A program made the position numbers and the translations under genes. DNA of 28,108 nt from CAZEFK01 sp964511405 (lineage in GTDB: Bacteria; Pseudomonadota; Alphaproteobacteria; Elsterales; Elsteraceae). The DNA is taken from NCBI GenBank assembly GCA_964511405.1, contig CAZEFK010000092.1:1-28108 (forward strand). The letters run 5' to 3'. Numbering within the stretch: position 1 is the first letter of the stretch; every line of letters starts with the position of its first letter. Positions 1 through 7,507 of this stretch are shown piece after piece. The notes under the pieces are model-generated. The model saw only the letters and a list, made by a program, of their open reading frames with translations, ran no database searches and was not told the DNA's origin.

Positions 1-29
1 GCCTGACCAATTGCGCTTGCGCGCGCACG

Positions 30-49
30 ATCCCCGCCTTCGCGGGGAT
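30..49. repeat. GC-rich hairpin downstream of sthA (dispersed-type palindrome)
   Basis: An 8-bp perfect stem (ATCCCCGC / GCGGGGAT) closes a CTTC loop, followed by GACGAT. Short palindromes of this ATCCCCGC...GCGGGGAT type are common as dispersed intergenic repeats in high-GC proteobacteria, which is recalled knowledge, not a search result. It lies just past the stop of the minus-strand sthA gene, so it may also work as a transcription terminator or 3' stabiliser, although no clear U tract follows on the minus strand. Confidence 0.55.
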
Positions 50-72
50 GACGATAGGGTGGGGAACCGGCC

Positions 73-1530
73 TTACTCCAGCCGGTTCAGCCCGTTGAAC
101 GTGGCGTTCTTGTAGCACTCCGCCAGGGTCGGATAGTTGAACACCGTCGTCTGAAAGTAATCGATCGTGCCGCCATGGGCCAGCACCGCCTGGCCGATAT
201 GGACCAGCTCGCTGGCGTTTTCGCCGATGATGTGCACGCCCAGCAGCTGGCGGGTCTCCAGATGGAAGATCAGTTTCAGCAGGCCGGTCGAGTCGCCGAT
301 GATCTGGCCGCGGGCGGTCTCGCGGTAATAGGCCTTGCCGATCTCGTAGGGCACCCCTGACTTGGTCAGCTCTTCCTCGTTGCGGCCGACCGTCGAGATC
401 TCCGGGATGGTATAGATGCCGTACGGAAACAGCTCGGGCACGCTGGCCGCCGGCGCGCCGAAGGCGTGGCAGGCCGCCAGCCGCCCCTGCTCCAGCGAGG
501 TCGAGGCCAGGCTGGGGAAGCCGATGACGTCGCCGACCGCATAGATGGTGGGCTGGGTGGTCTGATAGTGCTCGTTGACCACCACACGGCCGCGCTCGTC
601 GACCGATACGCCGATCGTCTCCAGCCCCAGCCCGGCGGTGGCGCCGTTCTTGCCGATGCTGTAGAGCGCCTTATCGGCGACCACGCGCTTGCCGCTGTCC
701 AGCTGGATGCGCACCGGGCCGCCGCGCACGCTGCGGTCGACGTCGATCGAGCGCACCGCCTCGCCCAGCCGGAGCGTGATCCGGTTCTGCAGCATCTGGT
801 AGGTCAGCGAATGGACGATCTCGCCATCGATGAACGGCAGGAGCCGGGTGCGCTGGTCGATCAGGGTCACGCGCACGCCGAGGGCGGCGAACATGGTGGC
901 GTACTCGCAGCCGATGACGCCGCCGCCGATCACCGCCAAGCGCTTCGGCAGCTCGTTGAGGCCCAGGATGTCGTCGGCGGTGAACACGGACTGGCCGTCG
1001 ATCTTGGCCCGGGCCGCGGCGTCCGAGGCGGTGCCGGTCGCGATCACGATGACCCGGGCCGTGACCTCGCGGCTGCCGCTGCCGTCGGCATAGTCGATGC
1101 GCAGCCGGTGCGGATCCAGGAACGACGCATGGGCGTGGATCAGCACCACGCGGTTGCGGATCAGCTGCGACCGGATGATCTCGATCTCGTGGCGGATCAC
1201 GCCGCCGGCGCGGAAGACCAGGTCCTCCATGCCGATCCGCGGCTTGACCACGTAGGAGGCGCCATAGATGCCACGCTCGCGGTAGCCCGACAGATGCAGG
1301 ATGGTCTCGCGCAGCGTCTTGCTGGGGATGGTGCCGTAGGCGATGCAGGCACCGCCCAAGGTCGGGCTGCGCTCGATCAGCCCGACCCGCTTGCCGAGCT
1401 TGGCCGCCTGGATGGCGGCGCGCTGGCCGCCGGGGCCGGAGCCGATGACCAGCAGGTCGAACTGATAGGCCGAGTCCTCGGCCGCCGCCTCGGCCGCATC
1501 AGCCTCGACGAGCTTCGTCCGCTTGGCCAT
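73..1530 (-). CDS. sthA: Soluble (Si-specific) NAD(P)+ transhydrogenase
   Basis: A cytoplasmic flavoprotein of 485 residues that would transfer hydride between NADPH and NAD+ to balance the two pools. It belongs to the pyridine nucleotide-disulfide oxidoreductase family. The FAD-binding GSGPGG motif lies near residue 31, and a second Rossmann motif (GGGVIGCEYA) near residue 200 binds the nicotinamide. The redox site reads GGACIAYGTIPSK: the first cysteine is present, but the second cysteine of the CxxxxC pair of lipoamide dehydrogenases is Thr, which is the hallmark of SthA. The C-terminal dimerisation domain (VHIIGENASELVHIGQ) is present. It is slightly longer than usual because of an acidic 23-residue N-terminal extension. 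The upstream AGGAAAGG supports the ATG. It is transcribed away from no obvious partner, and the small membrane gene just upstream is on the same strand. Confidence 0.93.
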   Translation of the reverse strand: MAKRTKLVEADAAEAAAEDSAYQFDLLVIGSGPGGQRAAIQAAKLGKRVGLIERSPTLGGACIAYGTIPSKTLRETILHLSGYRERGIYGASYVVKPRIGMEDLVFRAGGVIRHEIEIIRSQLIRNRVVLIHAHASFLDPHRLRIDYADGSGSREVTARVIVIATGTASDAAARAKIDGQSVFTADDILGLNELPKRLAVIGGGVIGCEYATMFAALGVRVTLIDQRTRLLPFIDGEIVHSLTYQMLQNRITLRLGEAVRSIDVDRSVRGGPVRIQLDSGKRVVADKALYSIGKNGATAGLGLETIGVSVDERGRVVVNEHYQTTQPTIYAVGDVIGFPSLASTSLEQGRLAACHAFGAPAASVPELFPYGIYTIPEISTVGRNEEELTKSGVPYEIGKAYYRETARGQIIGDSTGLLKLIFHLETRQLLGVHIIGENASELVHIGQAVLAHGGTIDYFQTTVFNYPTLAECYKNATFNGLNRLE

Positions 1531-1587
1531 GGCCCCGCCTTTCCTGAACCGCCGGCGCCAGCATACGCCGAACGGATCAATTCGACA

Positions 1588-1821
1588 TTAATGCCGGCGA
1601 AGCAGCCCGACCATCACGGCCAGCGCCTTGATCAGGCAAAAGAACGCGATCGACAGCAGGAGGACCAGGACGCCGACGGTGAAGACCCCGGCGATGTCGT
1701 AGCGAAGGAACAGCCGGCGGGAGGCATAGAAGAAGAGCTGCGACAGGCCAAGCAGCGCGGCCACGACGGCCAGCGATGGGACAATCTGCCTGCGCATGGT
1801 CGACGACCCCGGCTCGGACAT
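1588..1821 (-). CDS. Small two-helix membrane protein, function unknown
   Basis: A 77-residue protein beginning MSEPGSSTMRRQ with two hydrophobic segments. One is near residues 13-31 (IVPSLAVVAALLGLSQLFFY) and one near 43-66, separated by a short basic loop (ASRRLFLRYD); it ends in RRH. This pattern suggests a small inner-membrane protein. A second start at 1797 (MRRQIV) would give 69 residues and keep both helices. It sits 57 bp upstream of sthA on the same strand and 75 bp from a divergent methyltransferase. I do not recognise a family. The long overlapping frame that continues upstream through the methyltransferase gene is antisense and not credible; only the part below 1821 looks like protein. 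Confidence 0.5.
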   Translation of the reverse strand: MSEPGSSTMRRQIVPSLAVVAALLGLSQLFFYASRRLFLRYDIAGVFTVGVLVLLLSIAFFCLIKALAVMVGLLRRH

Positions 1822-1896
1822 GTGACACTGGCGACGGCGACGGTACCGCGCCAACGAACCGCGAACTGTGAAGACCCTCACACGGGGAAGGCTGCG

Positions 1897-2508
1897 ATGG
1901 ACCGGCATGACCACTGGCAGACCGTCTATCGGACCAAGGACGAGACGGCGGTCAGCTGGTTCCAGGAGCAGCCGGTCCTCTCGCTGGACCTGATCGGCCG
2001 CGCCGATCCGGGTCCGGAGGCGTGGATCATCGACATCGGCGGCGGCGCGTCGCGCCTGGTCGACGCCCTGCTCGCCCGCGGCCATCGCCACCTCGCGGTC
2101 CTCGACATCGCCGAGGCGGCCCTGGCGAAGACGCAGGCCCGCCTGGGCGCGCAGGCGTCGGCCGTCGACTGGATCGTCGCCGACGTCACCGCCTGGACGC
2201 CGCCGCGGGCCTACGACCTCTGGCACGACCGGGCGGTGTTCCATTTTCTGACCGAGCCGGCGGATCAGCAGGCCTATGCGCGGACCCTGGCCGCCGCCGT
2301 CCGTCCCGGCGGCCAGGCCATCATCGGCACCTTCGCGATCGATGGGCCCGAGCGCTGCAGCGGCCTGCCGGTCCACCGCTATGACGCTGCCGGCCTGGCC
2401 GCCCGGTTCGCCCCGGCATTCGCGCCGATCGACGACCGGCGCGACGACCATCGTACGCCGGCCGGCGCGATCCAGAGATTCCAGTTCTGCCGGCTCAGAC
2501 GGGTGTGA
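1897..2508 (+). CDS. Class I SAM-dependent methyltransferase
   Basis: A 203-residue protein of the Rossmann-fold methyltransferase type. The SAM-binding motif I is IIDIGGGASRLVDALL near residues 45-60. An acidic motif II (LAVLDIAEAAL) follows, then a motif near DWIVADVTAW and a post-motif strand (GGQAIIGTF). The short opening HDHWQTVYRTKDETAVSWFQ is typical of a family of small methyltransferases that includes TPMT-like enzymes; the substrate cannot be read from the sequence. The GGGGAAGG ribosome-binding site lies 5 nt before the ATG at 1897. The gene converges on the DyP peroxidase gene, with only 3 nt between the two stops. Confidence 0.82.
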   Translation: MDRHDHWQTVYRTKDETAVSWFQEQPVLSLDLIGRADPGPEAWIIDIGGGASRLVDALLARGHRHLAVLDIAEAALAKTQARLGAQASAVDWIVADVTAWTPPRAYDLWHDRAVFHFLTEPADQQAYARTLAAAVRPGGQAIIGTFAIDGPERCSGLPVHRYDAAGLAARFAPAFAPIDDRRDDHRTPAGAIQRFQFCRLRRV

Positions 2509-2511
2509 CGG

Positions 2512-3720
2512 TCAGGCCTCGAACAGCCGCTGGCCGATGAAGGCGCCCTCGACCACCCCACCCGGACAGGCGAACAGGCCGCCGCCGGTGTGCGTGGTGA
2601 ACTGGTTGAGGGCGTCCATCCGCGCCATCGGTTCGAACACCTTGATGAAGCCGGTGCGCGGATCGCGCTGATAGGCGACGAACAAGAGGCCGGCGTCGAA
2701 CTCGATGGCCTGGCGCCAGGGCGGCCAGCGCTCGGCGGTGCGGTTGCTGCCGTCATTGTAGGAATAGCCGCGGCGCAGCATGCTGGCGCCGCCATTGGTC
2801 TCGGGCGCCGCCATGCGGAGATGGGCGGTCTCGGCGATGACCGGATTGCCCTCGGCATCGGCGGCTTCGAAATCGGGCGGATCGAGTTCCTGGTGGAGTC
2901 CGATCGGCGCGCCGCTCAGCTTGTGCCGCCCGATCACCTCTTCCTGGTCGTCCACGGGCATGCGCGCCCAATGCTCCAGCGCGATGCGGATGCGTCGGAA
3001 CACCACATAGCTGCCGCCGCGCATCCAGGCCGGCCCCTCGTCGCCGACCCAGACCGCCGTGTCCAGGCTGGACGGGTTCCGGGTGCCGTCCTTGAAGCCC
3101 ATCAGGTTGCGCGGCGTGCTGCCGTCGGCCGGCCGGGACAGGAAGCCGGCCTGGGTCCAGCGCAGATCGGCGGCACCATAGGCCAGGCGCGCCAGCTCGC
3201 GGATCGCGTGGAGCGCGACCTGGGGATCCTCGGCGCAGGCCTGGACCGACAAGTCGCCATCGGTACGGCCGGGGATCATCTGGTCGCCGTTGAAGCGCGG
3301 CAGGTCGACCAGCGCCGCCGGCCGCCGCGCCGCCAGACCGAAGCGATCCTGGCCATCCTTGACGAACAGCGACGGCCCGAAACCGACGGTGATCGTCAGC
3401 CGGGCCGGGCCCAGGCCCAGGGCGTCGCCACCGTCGCCGTCCGGCGCCTGCCCCCGGGTCAGGGCCGCCGCCGCGGCGGTCCAGATGCGCAGCAGCCCCG
3501 CCAGGTCGGCGGCGGTCTTGGCGGTCACGTCGAACGCCGCCACCAGCGTGTGCGCCTGCTGGGCCGTGGCGATGCCGGCCTGGTGCGGGCCGTGGAACGG
3601 CTCGATCGGGGCCGGCGCCGGCTGGGCGCCAGCCGGCGCGGCCAGGCCGGCGGCCGCGACCAGCCCGCCGGCGCCGGCCAGGAAGCCGCGGCGTGACGGG
3701 CCAGTCATCCGACCCGTCAT
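2512..3720 (-). CDS. efeB: Tat-exported DyP-type peroxidase, EfeB (deferrochelatase) type
   Basis: A 402-residue haem peroxidase of the dye-decolorising family. The N-terminus has a twin-arginine signal (SRRGFLAG, residues 9-16) followed by a hydrophobic run and an AGA site near residue 31, so it should be folded in the cytoplasm and act in the periplasm. The distal GxxDG motif GFKDGTRNP has the catalytic Asp at about residue 211, and the proximal haem ligand is probably His300 (ETAHLRMAAP). The segments MLRRGYSYNDG and LLFVAYQRDPRTGF match the EfeB subgroup. EfeB oxidises ferrous iron or has been proposed to release iron from haem. Its ATG overlaps the stop of the preceding beta-propeller gene (ATGA), so translation is probably coupled. 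A second in-frame ATG at 3708 is possible. No EfeU or EfeO gene is in the window. Confidence 0.9.
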   Translation of the reverse strand: MTGRMTGPSRRGFLAGAGGLVAAAGLAAPAGAQPAPAPIEPFHGPHQAGIATAQQAHTLVAAFDVTAKTAADLAGLLRIWTAAAAALTRGQAPDGDGGDALGLGPARLTITVGFGPSLFVKDGQDRFGLAARRPAALVDLPRFNGDQMIPGRTDGDLSVQACAEDPQVALHAIRELARLAYGAADLRWTQAGFLSRPADGSTPRNLMGFKDGTRNPSSLDTAVWVGDEGPAWMRGGSYVVFRRIRIALEHWARMPVDDQEEVIGRHKLSGAPIGLHQELDPPDFEAADAEGNPVIAETAHLRMAAPETNGGASMLRRGYSYNDGSNRTAERWPPWRQAIEFDAGLLFVAYQRDPRTGFIKVFEPMARMDALNQFTTHTGGGLFACPGGVVEGAFIGQRLFEA

Positions 3721-4832
3721 CGGGCCAGCACGAGCATGTTCACCTCGTCCTCCACGTAGTAGAAGCCGTCGCCGGCGGGGGTCAGGGCGAGGCCGAACAG
3801 GTCGCCGCTGCCCGGCGGCGTCTGCGCCTTGTTGGGGTCGATCCAGCGGGCATAGAGCTGCTTGCCCGTCCGCGGCTCGATCTCGACCACCTGGCCGTTC
3901 AAGCCGTTGGTGGTCAGCAGGTTGCCGCTTGCGGTCACGACCAATGCCAGCGGCCGCTTCAGCAGCCCGTCCCGGGTCACCTCGCGCCCGGTGCCGGCGC
4001 TGTCGCCTCGCGTCGAGGCGTGGTCGATCGCCGCGATCCGGGTGCCCAGCGCGTCGGACACATACAGCGTATCGTCGGCGGCGAGAGCCAGGCCGGTCGG
4101 GCCGATCAGGAACACGCTCTTGTCGGCCTGCTCGCCGAACCCGCTGCCGACCACGGTCCGGCGCGTCACCGCAGGCGGCTTGCCGGCGGCGATGGCGAGA
4201 TCCAGGCGCAGCACGGTCGCCTTGGCGACCACCGGCGCGTCGTCGTCGGGCGGCCCGACGTCGAAGCCGGCATTGCTGACGAACAGCGTGGCGGTGTCGC
4301 CGCGGTCGACCACCGCCACATTGCCCCAGGGATCGTTGATGTCCGGCCCGGACCACACGTCGGCCACGTTGCCCGTGGGGTCGAGCACGATCAGGCAGCC
4401 TGGCCCCTTGGTCGCGGTCGTGCCGTCGGTGCTGGGCGCGCTGCCGACGATGATCCAGCCGGTCCGGAGCATGGCCATGGCCGTGGTCAGGCCGACGCCG
4501 CCGGGGCAGCCCGCCAGTTGCCGCGGCACCTGGGCCACCAGCGACAGCTGCCGGGTCGACGGCCGCCAGCCGACGATGGTCGTGCCCAAGCCCTGGAGGT
4601 TGTTGGCATCGTTGAAGTTGTCGACCAGCACGTCGTCCTTCTGGATCGGTCCCGCCGACACCGGCGCCACCACGATCGCGTAGGGGTTCTGGTCGCCGTT
4701 GTCGGGCACGGTCGGGGTCAGCACGCTGTGCCGCTTGATCGTCTCAAGCAGCCCATGCGGATCCGCCGCCCCGGCCGGTGCTGCGGCCAGCGCCAAGCCC
4801 AGCGCCGCCGCGGCGCAATGGAGAGCCTTCAT
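3717..4832 (-). CDS. Secreted NHL/SMP-30-like beta-propeller protein
   Basis: A 371-residue protein with a Sec signal peptide (MKALHCAAAALGLALAAA, cleavage near AGA-AD at residue 22). The mature part has repeated blade-like segments: GPTGLALAADDTLYVSDALGTRIAAID, RPLALVVTASGNLLTTNGLNG and FGLALTPAGDGFYYVED. This G(L/N)...D..LYV(S/T)D pattern is typical of NHL or SMP-30 propellers. The N-terminal half has two Cys (CPGG and GPGC) that could form a disulfide. No catalytic residues can be assigned. Its AGGAGC ribosome-binding site lies 6 nt before the ATG and 14 nt separate it from the porin gene upstream; its stop overlaps the efeB start. Because it sits between a porin and a DyP peroxidase behind a Fur box, a role in periplasmic iron handling is inferred, not shown. 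Confidence 0.75.
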   Translation of the reverse strand: MKALHCAAAALGLALAAAPAGAADPHGLLETIKRHSVLTPTVPDNGDQNPYAIVVAPVSAGPIQKDDVLVDNFNDANNLQGLGTTIVGWRPSTRQLSLVAQVPRQLAGCPGGVGLTTAMAMLRTGWIIVGSAPSTDGTTATKGPGCLIVLDPTGNVADVWSGPDINDPWGNVAVVDRGDTATLFVSNAGFDVGPPDDDAPVVAKATVLRLDLAIAAGKPPAVTRRTVVGSGFGEQADKSVFLIGPTGLALAADDTLYVSDALGTRIAAIDHASTRGDSAGTGREVTRDGLLKRPLALVVTASGNLLTTNGLNGQVVEIEPRTGKQLYARWIDPNKAQTPPGSGDLFGLALTPAGDGFYYVEDEVNMLVLAR

Positions 4833-4846
4833 TGCCTTGCTCCTGT

Positions 4847-6262
4847 TCAGAAGGTAAGGACCATGCGCAGGCCGAGCACGGCCTCGTCGGCGATCCGGCG
4901 CCCGGGATGGGCGGAGTCGGCGACGCCGGCGCCGGGGTTGAAGACGTATTGGAAGTCCGGCTGCAGCACCCACCAGGGGACGAGCTGGACCTGGTAGGTC
5001 AGCTCCAGGAAGGTCTCGGTCGAGCGCACCGGGATCGCCGCGCCGAACACCGCCTGGTCGCGGTCCAGCGCCGACGCGCGACCGCTGACTTTGGCCACGC
5101 CGAAGCCCAGGCCCAGCGTATCGCTGTCGCGGCCGGGCAGCGGCGCCTTCAACGTGACGCCGCCATTGGCGCTGACGTCGATGAGATTGCGGTCGCCGGG
5201 CGCGCCCATGACCCGGAGGAACAGGGCCAGTGCCTGCGCGCCCTGCGGATCGGGCCGCCACACCGTCTGGTCGGCCACCGCATACAGGCTGACGTTGCCG
5301 TGGCGTCGCTTGCCCTGGCCGGTGCCGGCGGGATCGGCCAGCGACCGGCCGGCGGCGTCGAAGCGCTGGTCGGGAAAGCCGGCGCTGTCGAACCAGGCGC
5401 CGAGCTTGTAGGTGCCCGGCAGGCCACCGCCCGAGCCATTGCCATAGTCGAGATCGCCGGCGGCGGGCTGGTTCAGGAAATATTGCAGCTCGACGATGGC
5501 CAGCGCGCCGGTGTTCAGGTTGAACTTGGCGCCCGAGGCGTCGCGCAGCTGGGAATCGTTGGCGAACGGCCCGCCCGGCGGGTTGTCGTCGAACACGCCG
5601 CCCAGAAGGGTCAGCGAGCGGGTCAGCTGGGCGCGGCCGCGCACGCCCAGCGACGACAGCGGATAGGCGGGACCGCCGGCATAGAGGTCGGCCGACGGCA
5701 GCATCGGCCAGCCCATCATGGTGTTGACGAACAGGCTGGAGCCCTGGCTGACCAGGAACTCCTGGTCCAGGCTCTGCTGGCCGAGCTTGATGTCGTAGCG
5801 GCCATCGGCCCAGGCCTGCTGGTACCACAGCTCCCACAGCCGGGTCGCGCGGCTGGCCTCGATGCCGCTGGCCGTCTGCAGGCTCGCCAGGTTGTCGGCC
5901 GACAGGTTGCGGCCGTGGATCTGCAGGGCGCTGGCGTCGAACAGGCCGCCTTCGAGGCCGAACGCCTTCTGCGCGTCCACCTGTAGCTGCATCTGGGTCA
6001 GACCGTCATAGGCGGTGCCCCGGTGCAGGCCGCCACTGACGTTGCCCAGCACTTCGCTGGTCTCGGTCAGGGTGAGCGTGGCGCCGGACCGGCCGAGCCA
6101 GGAGCGCAGGCCGCCCATGTCGCCCAGCATGGTGGGGCGGTGCCAGAAGCCGGTGAAGACCCCCGAGCCGCCGCCGGCAGCCGGGTCCTGCGCCTGGGCG
6201 CCGGCGGTCCATAGACCGGCGGCGAGAACGAGGCCGAACCGCACTGTGCTTCGATGCTTCAT
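4847..6262 (-). CDS. OprB-family outer-membrane porin
   Basis: A 471-residue protein with a Sec signal (MKHRSTVRFGLVLAAGLW, AQA site near residue 24). The mature sequence has the many alternating hydrophobic strands of a beta-barrel. It also has OprB-family features: an early GLRSWLGRSGATLTLTETSEVLGN segment, the conserved LWELWYQQ and KLGQQSLDQEFL stretch, FVNTMMGWP, and a C-terminal Phe (MVLTF) that serves as the outer-membrane sorting signal. OprB proteins are annotated as carbohydrate-selective porins, but relatives in cyanobacteria carry iron. The track frame extends to 6358, but the ATG at 6262 starts the signal peptide and lies beside the Fur box. It is the first gene of a three-gene operon with a propeller and efeB, which makes iron permeation more likely than sugar uptake; that is inference. 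Confidence 0.87.
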   Translation of the reverse strand: MKHRSTVRFGLVLAAGLWTAGAQAQDPAAGGGSGVFTGFWHRPTMLGDMGGLRSWLGRSGATLTLTETSEVLGNVSGGLHRGTAYDGLTQMQLQVDAQKAFGLEGGLFDASALQIHGRNLSADNLASLQTASGIEASRATRLWELWYQQAWADGRYDIKLGQQSLDQEFLVSQGSSLFVNTMMGWPMLPSADLYAGGPAYPLSSLGVRGRAQLTRSLTLLGGVFDDNPPGGPFANDSQLRDASGAKFNLNTGALAIVELQYFLNQPAAGDLDYGNGSGGGLPGTYKLGAWFDSAGFPDQRFDAAGRSLADPAGTGQGKRRHGNVSLYAVADQTVWRPDPQGAQALALFLRVMGAPGDRNLIDVSANGGVTLKAPLPGRDSDTLGLGFGVAKVSGRASALDRDQAVFGAAIPVRSTETFLELTYQVQLVPWWVLQPDFQYVFNPGAGVADSAHPGRRIADEAVLGLRMVLTF

Positions 6263-6267
6263 GGGAG

Positions 6268-6282
6268 TGCAAATCGCTCGCA
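6268..6282. promoter_or_regulatory. Weak second Fur-like dyad near the porin start
   Basis: TGCAAATCGCTCGCA is a 7-1-7 dyad with 4 of 7 matching arm positions; its left arm fits the TGCAAAT half-site well. It lies 6 bp from the porin ATG. Alone it would be weak evidence; beside the stronger site at 6305-6323 it could be an auxiliary operator. Confidence 0.3.
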
Positions 6283-6304
6283 GTCGCATAGTGTGATCAA
6301 GGCT

Positions 6305-6323
6305 AATGCGAGTAATTCTCAAC
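6305..6323. promoter_or_regulatory. Fur box in the divergent iron promoter
   Basis: The 19-mer AATGCGAGTAATTCTCAAC closely matches the proteobacterial Fur box form AATGCGAATAATTCTCATT. Read as a 7-1-7 dyad (TGCGAGT-A-ATTCTCA) it has 5 of 7 complementary arm positions. It lies between the porin operon (minus) and the ferric ABC operon (plus), 42 bp from the porin start and 140 bp from the binding-protein start, so iron-responsive repression of at least the porin operon is expected. The A/T-rich core stands out from the surrounding G+C-rich DNA. Confidence 0.72.
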
Positions 6324-6349
6324 AGCAACCAGAAAGCTATGCAGGACGC

Positions 6350-6362
6350 GAGGGTCACCCTC
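6350..6362. promoter_or_regulatory. 13-bp perfect palindrome in the divergent iron intergenic region
   Basis: GAGGGTCACCCTC is a perfect palindrome around a central C. It lies between the Fur box and the candidate promoter of the ABC operon. It could be an operator for another regulator or part of an RNA hairpin; its role is unknown. Confidence 0.3.
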
Positions 6363-6375
6363 GGGATGCTGACGC

Positions 6376-6404
6376 TTGACCGCCGAGCCCAGCCACGCTA
6401 TCGA
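6376..6404 (+). promoter_or_regulatory. Candidate sigma-70 promoter of the ferric iron ABC operon
   Basis: TTGACC (6376-6381) and TATCGA (6399-6404) are separated by 17 bp. The -35 matches consensus at 5 of 6 positions, the -10 at only 3 of 6. Transcription would begin near 6411, where a further dyad (TGCGAGGCGTTCGCA, 6413-6427) is positioned to block it. This is a reading by eye. Confidence 0.35.
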
Positions 6405-6463
6405 CGCGCGACTGCGAGGCGTTCGCATTTGCGCACCCTATTCCCGCAACAGGAGACCACCGG

Positions 6464-7507
6464 ATGTCGACACTGCCGTTGCCCAGCCCGTGGGCTCGCC
6501 CTCTTGTGCGCTTCGGCGGCGCTGCCTGGCTGGCGCTGGCTGCGATGGCGGCGCCGGCCGGCGCGGACGCGGCCGAGACGCTGACCCTCTACAATGCCCA
6601 GCATCCGCAGGTGGTCGAGATGCTGACCAAGATGTTCGCCAAGGAGACCGGCATCCAGGTCAAGGTGCGGTCGGGCGAGCCGCCCGAGATCGCCAACCAG
6701 ATCGCCGAGGAGGGACCGCGCTCGCCGGCCGACCTGTTCATCACGGCCAATTCCCCCGAGCTTGTCCTGCTGGACGAGCAGGGCCTGCTGGCCAAGGTCG
6801 ACGCCAAGACGCTGTCCCAGGTGCCGGCCGCCGACAACGCCGCCAGCGGTAACTGGGTCGGCATCCTGGCCCGCGAAAACGTGCTCGCCTTCAATCCCGG
6901 CCTGATCCAGGACGGCCAGCTGCCGGCCGCGCTGCTCGACCTGGCCAAGCCCGAGTGGAAGGGCAAGGTCGCCATCGCGCCCAGCGACGCCGACTTCCTG
7001 CCCCTGGTCGGCGCCGTCGCGGCGCTCAAGGGCGAGCCGGCCGCGCTGGAGTGGCTGAAGGGCCTGCAGGCCAACGCCCAGGTCTTCGACGATAACGAAG
7101 GCGTGATGGCCGCGGTCGAGCGCGGCGCGGTCGCCACCGGCGTGGTCAACAACTACTACTGGGCGCGCTTGCGGGCCGAGACCGGCGCCGACAAGATGCG
7201 CAGCCAGATCCACCATTTCACGGGCGCCGACATCGGCGCCCTGATCAACGTGTCGGGGGCTGCGGTCCTGAAGTCGTCCAAGCACGCCCAGGCGGCGCAG
7301 CGGTTCCTGGCCTTCCTGGTCAGCCGCCCGGCCCAGGAGGCGCTGGCCAAGAGCGAGATCGCCTACGAATACCCGCTGGCCACCGGGGTTGCGGCCAATC
7401 CGCTGCTGAAGCCCTTCGACACGCTGCAGCCGCCGCCGCTGACCCCGGCGCAGCTCGGCGACGACCGTGGCGCGGCGCGGCTGCTGCGGCAGGCCGGGCT
7501 GATCTGA
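6464..7507 (+). CDS. fbpA: Periplasmic ferric iron-binding protein of an ABC transporter
   Basis: A 347-residue solute-binding protein with a Sec signal that ends near residue 36 (AGADAAE). It belongs to the FbpA/FutA/AfuA transferrin-like group. The mature protein opens TLYNAQH, which supplies His47, and contains the GEPPEIANQI stretch, which carries the expected Glu. The iron-ligand tyrosine pair is at 231-232 in VVNNYYWARLRAE. These are the residues that coordinate Fe3+ in Haemophilus FbpA. An AGGAG site 8 nt before ATG 6464 fixes the start. The stop shares one base with the next start (TGATG), so the permease is translationally coupled. It would catch Fe3+ released in the periplasm and deliver it to the permease. 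Confidence 0.92.
   Translation: MSTLPLPSPWARPLVRFGGAAWLALAAMAAPAGADAAETLTLYNAQHPQVVEMLTKMFAKETGIQVKVRSGEPPEIANQIAEEGPRSPADLFITANSPELVLLDEQGLLAKVDAKTLSQVPAADNAASGNWVGILARENVLAFNPGLIQDGQLPAALLDLAKPEWKGKVAIAPSDADFLPLVGAVAALKGEPAALEWLKGLQANAQVFDDNEGVMAAVERGAVATGVVNNYYWARLRAETGADKMRSQIHHFTGADIGALINVSGAAVLKSSKHAQAAQRFLAFLVSRPAQEALAKSEIAYEYPLATGVAANPLLKPFDTLQPPPLTPAQLGDDRGAARLLRQAGLI

Noticed and set aside
466..2508. A 680-residue plus-strand frame crossing sthA and the methyltransferase
   Set aside because: The first part is antisense to sthA and has low-complexity Ala/Arg/Asp composition; only the part from 1897 encodes a recognisable methyltransferase.
2590..3696. Long plus-strand frame opposite efeB
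   Set aside because: Mirror frame of a G+C-rich gene: repetitive Gly/Arg/Ala/Val text with no domain, and the opposite strand encodes a clear DyP peroxidase.
3693..5986. Long plus-strand frames opposite the propeller and porin genes
   Set aside because: Same cause; they have no signal, motif or ribosome-binding site, while the minus-strand proteins are well supported.
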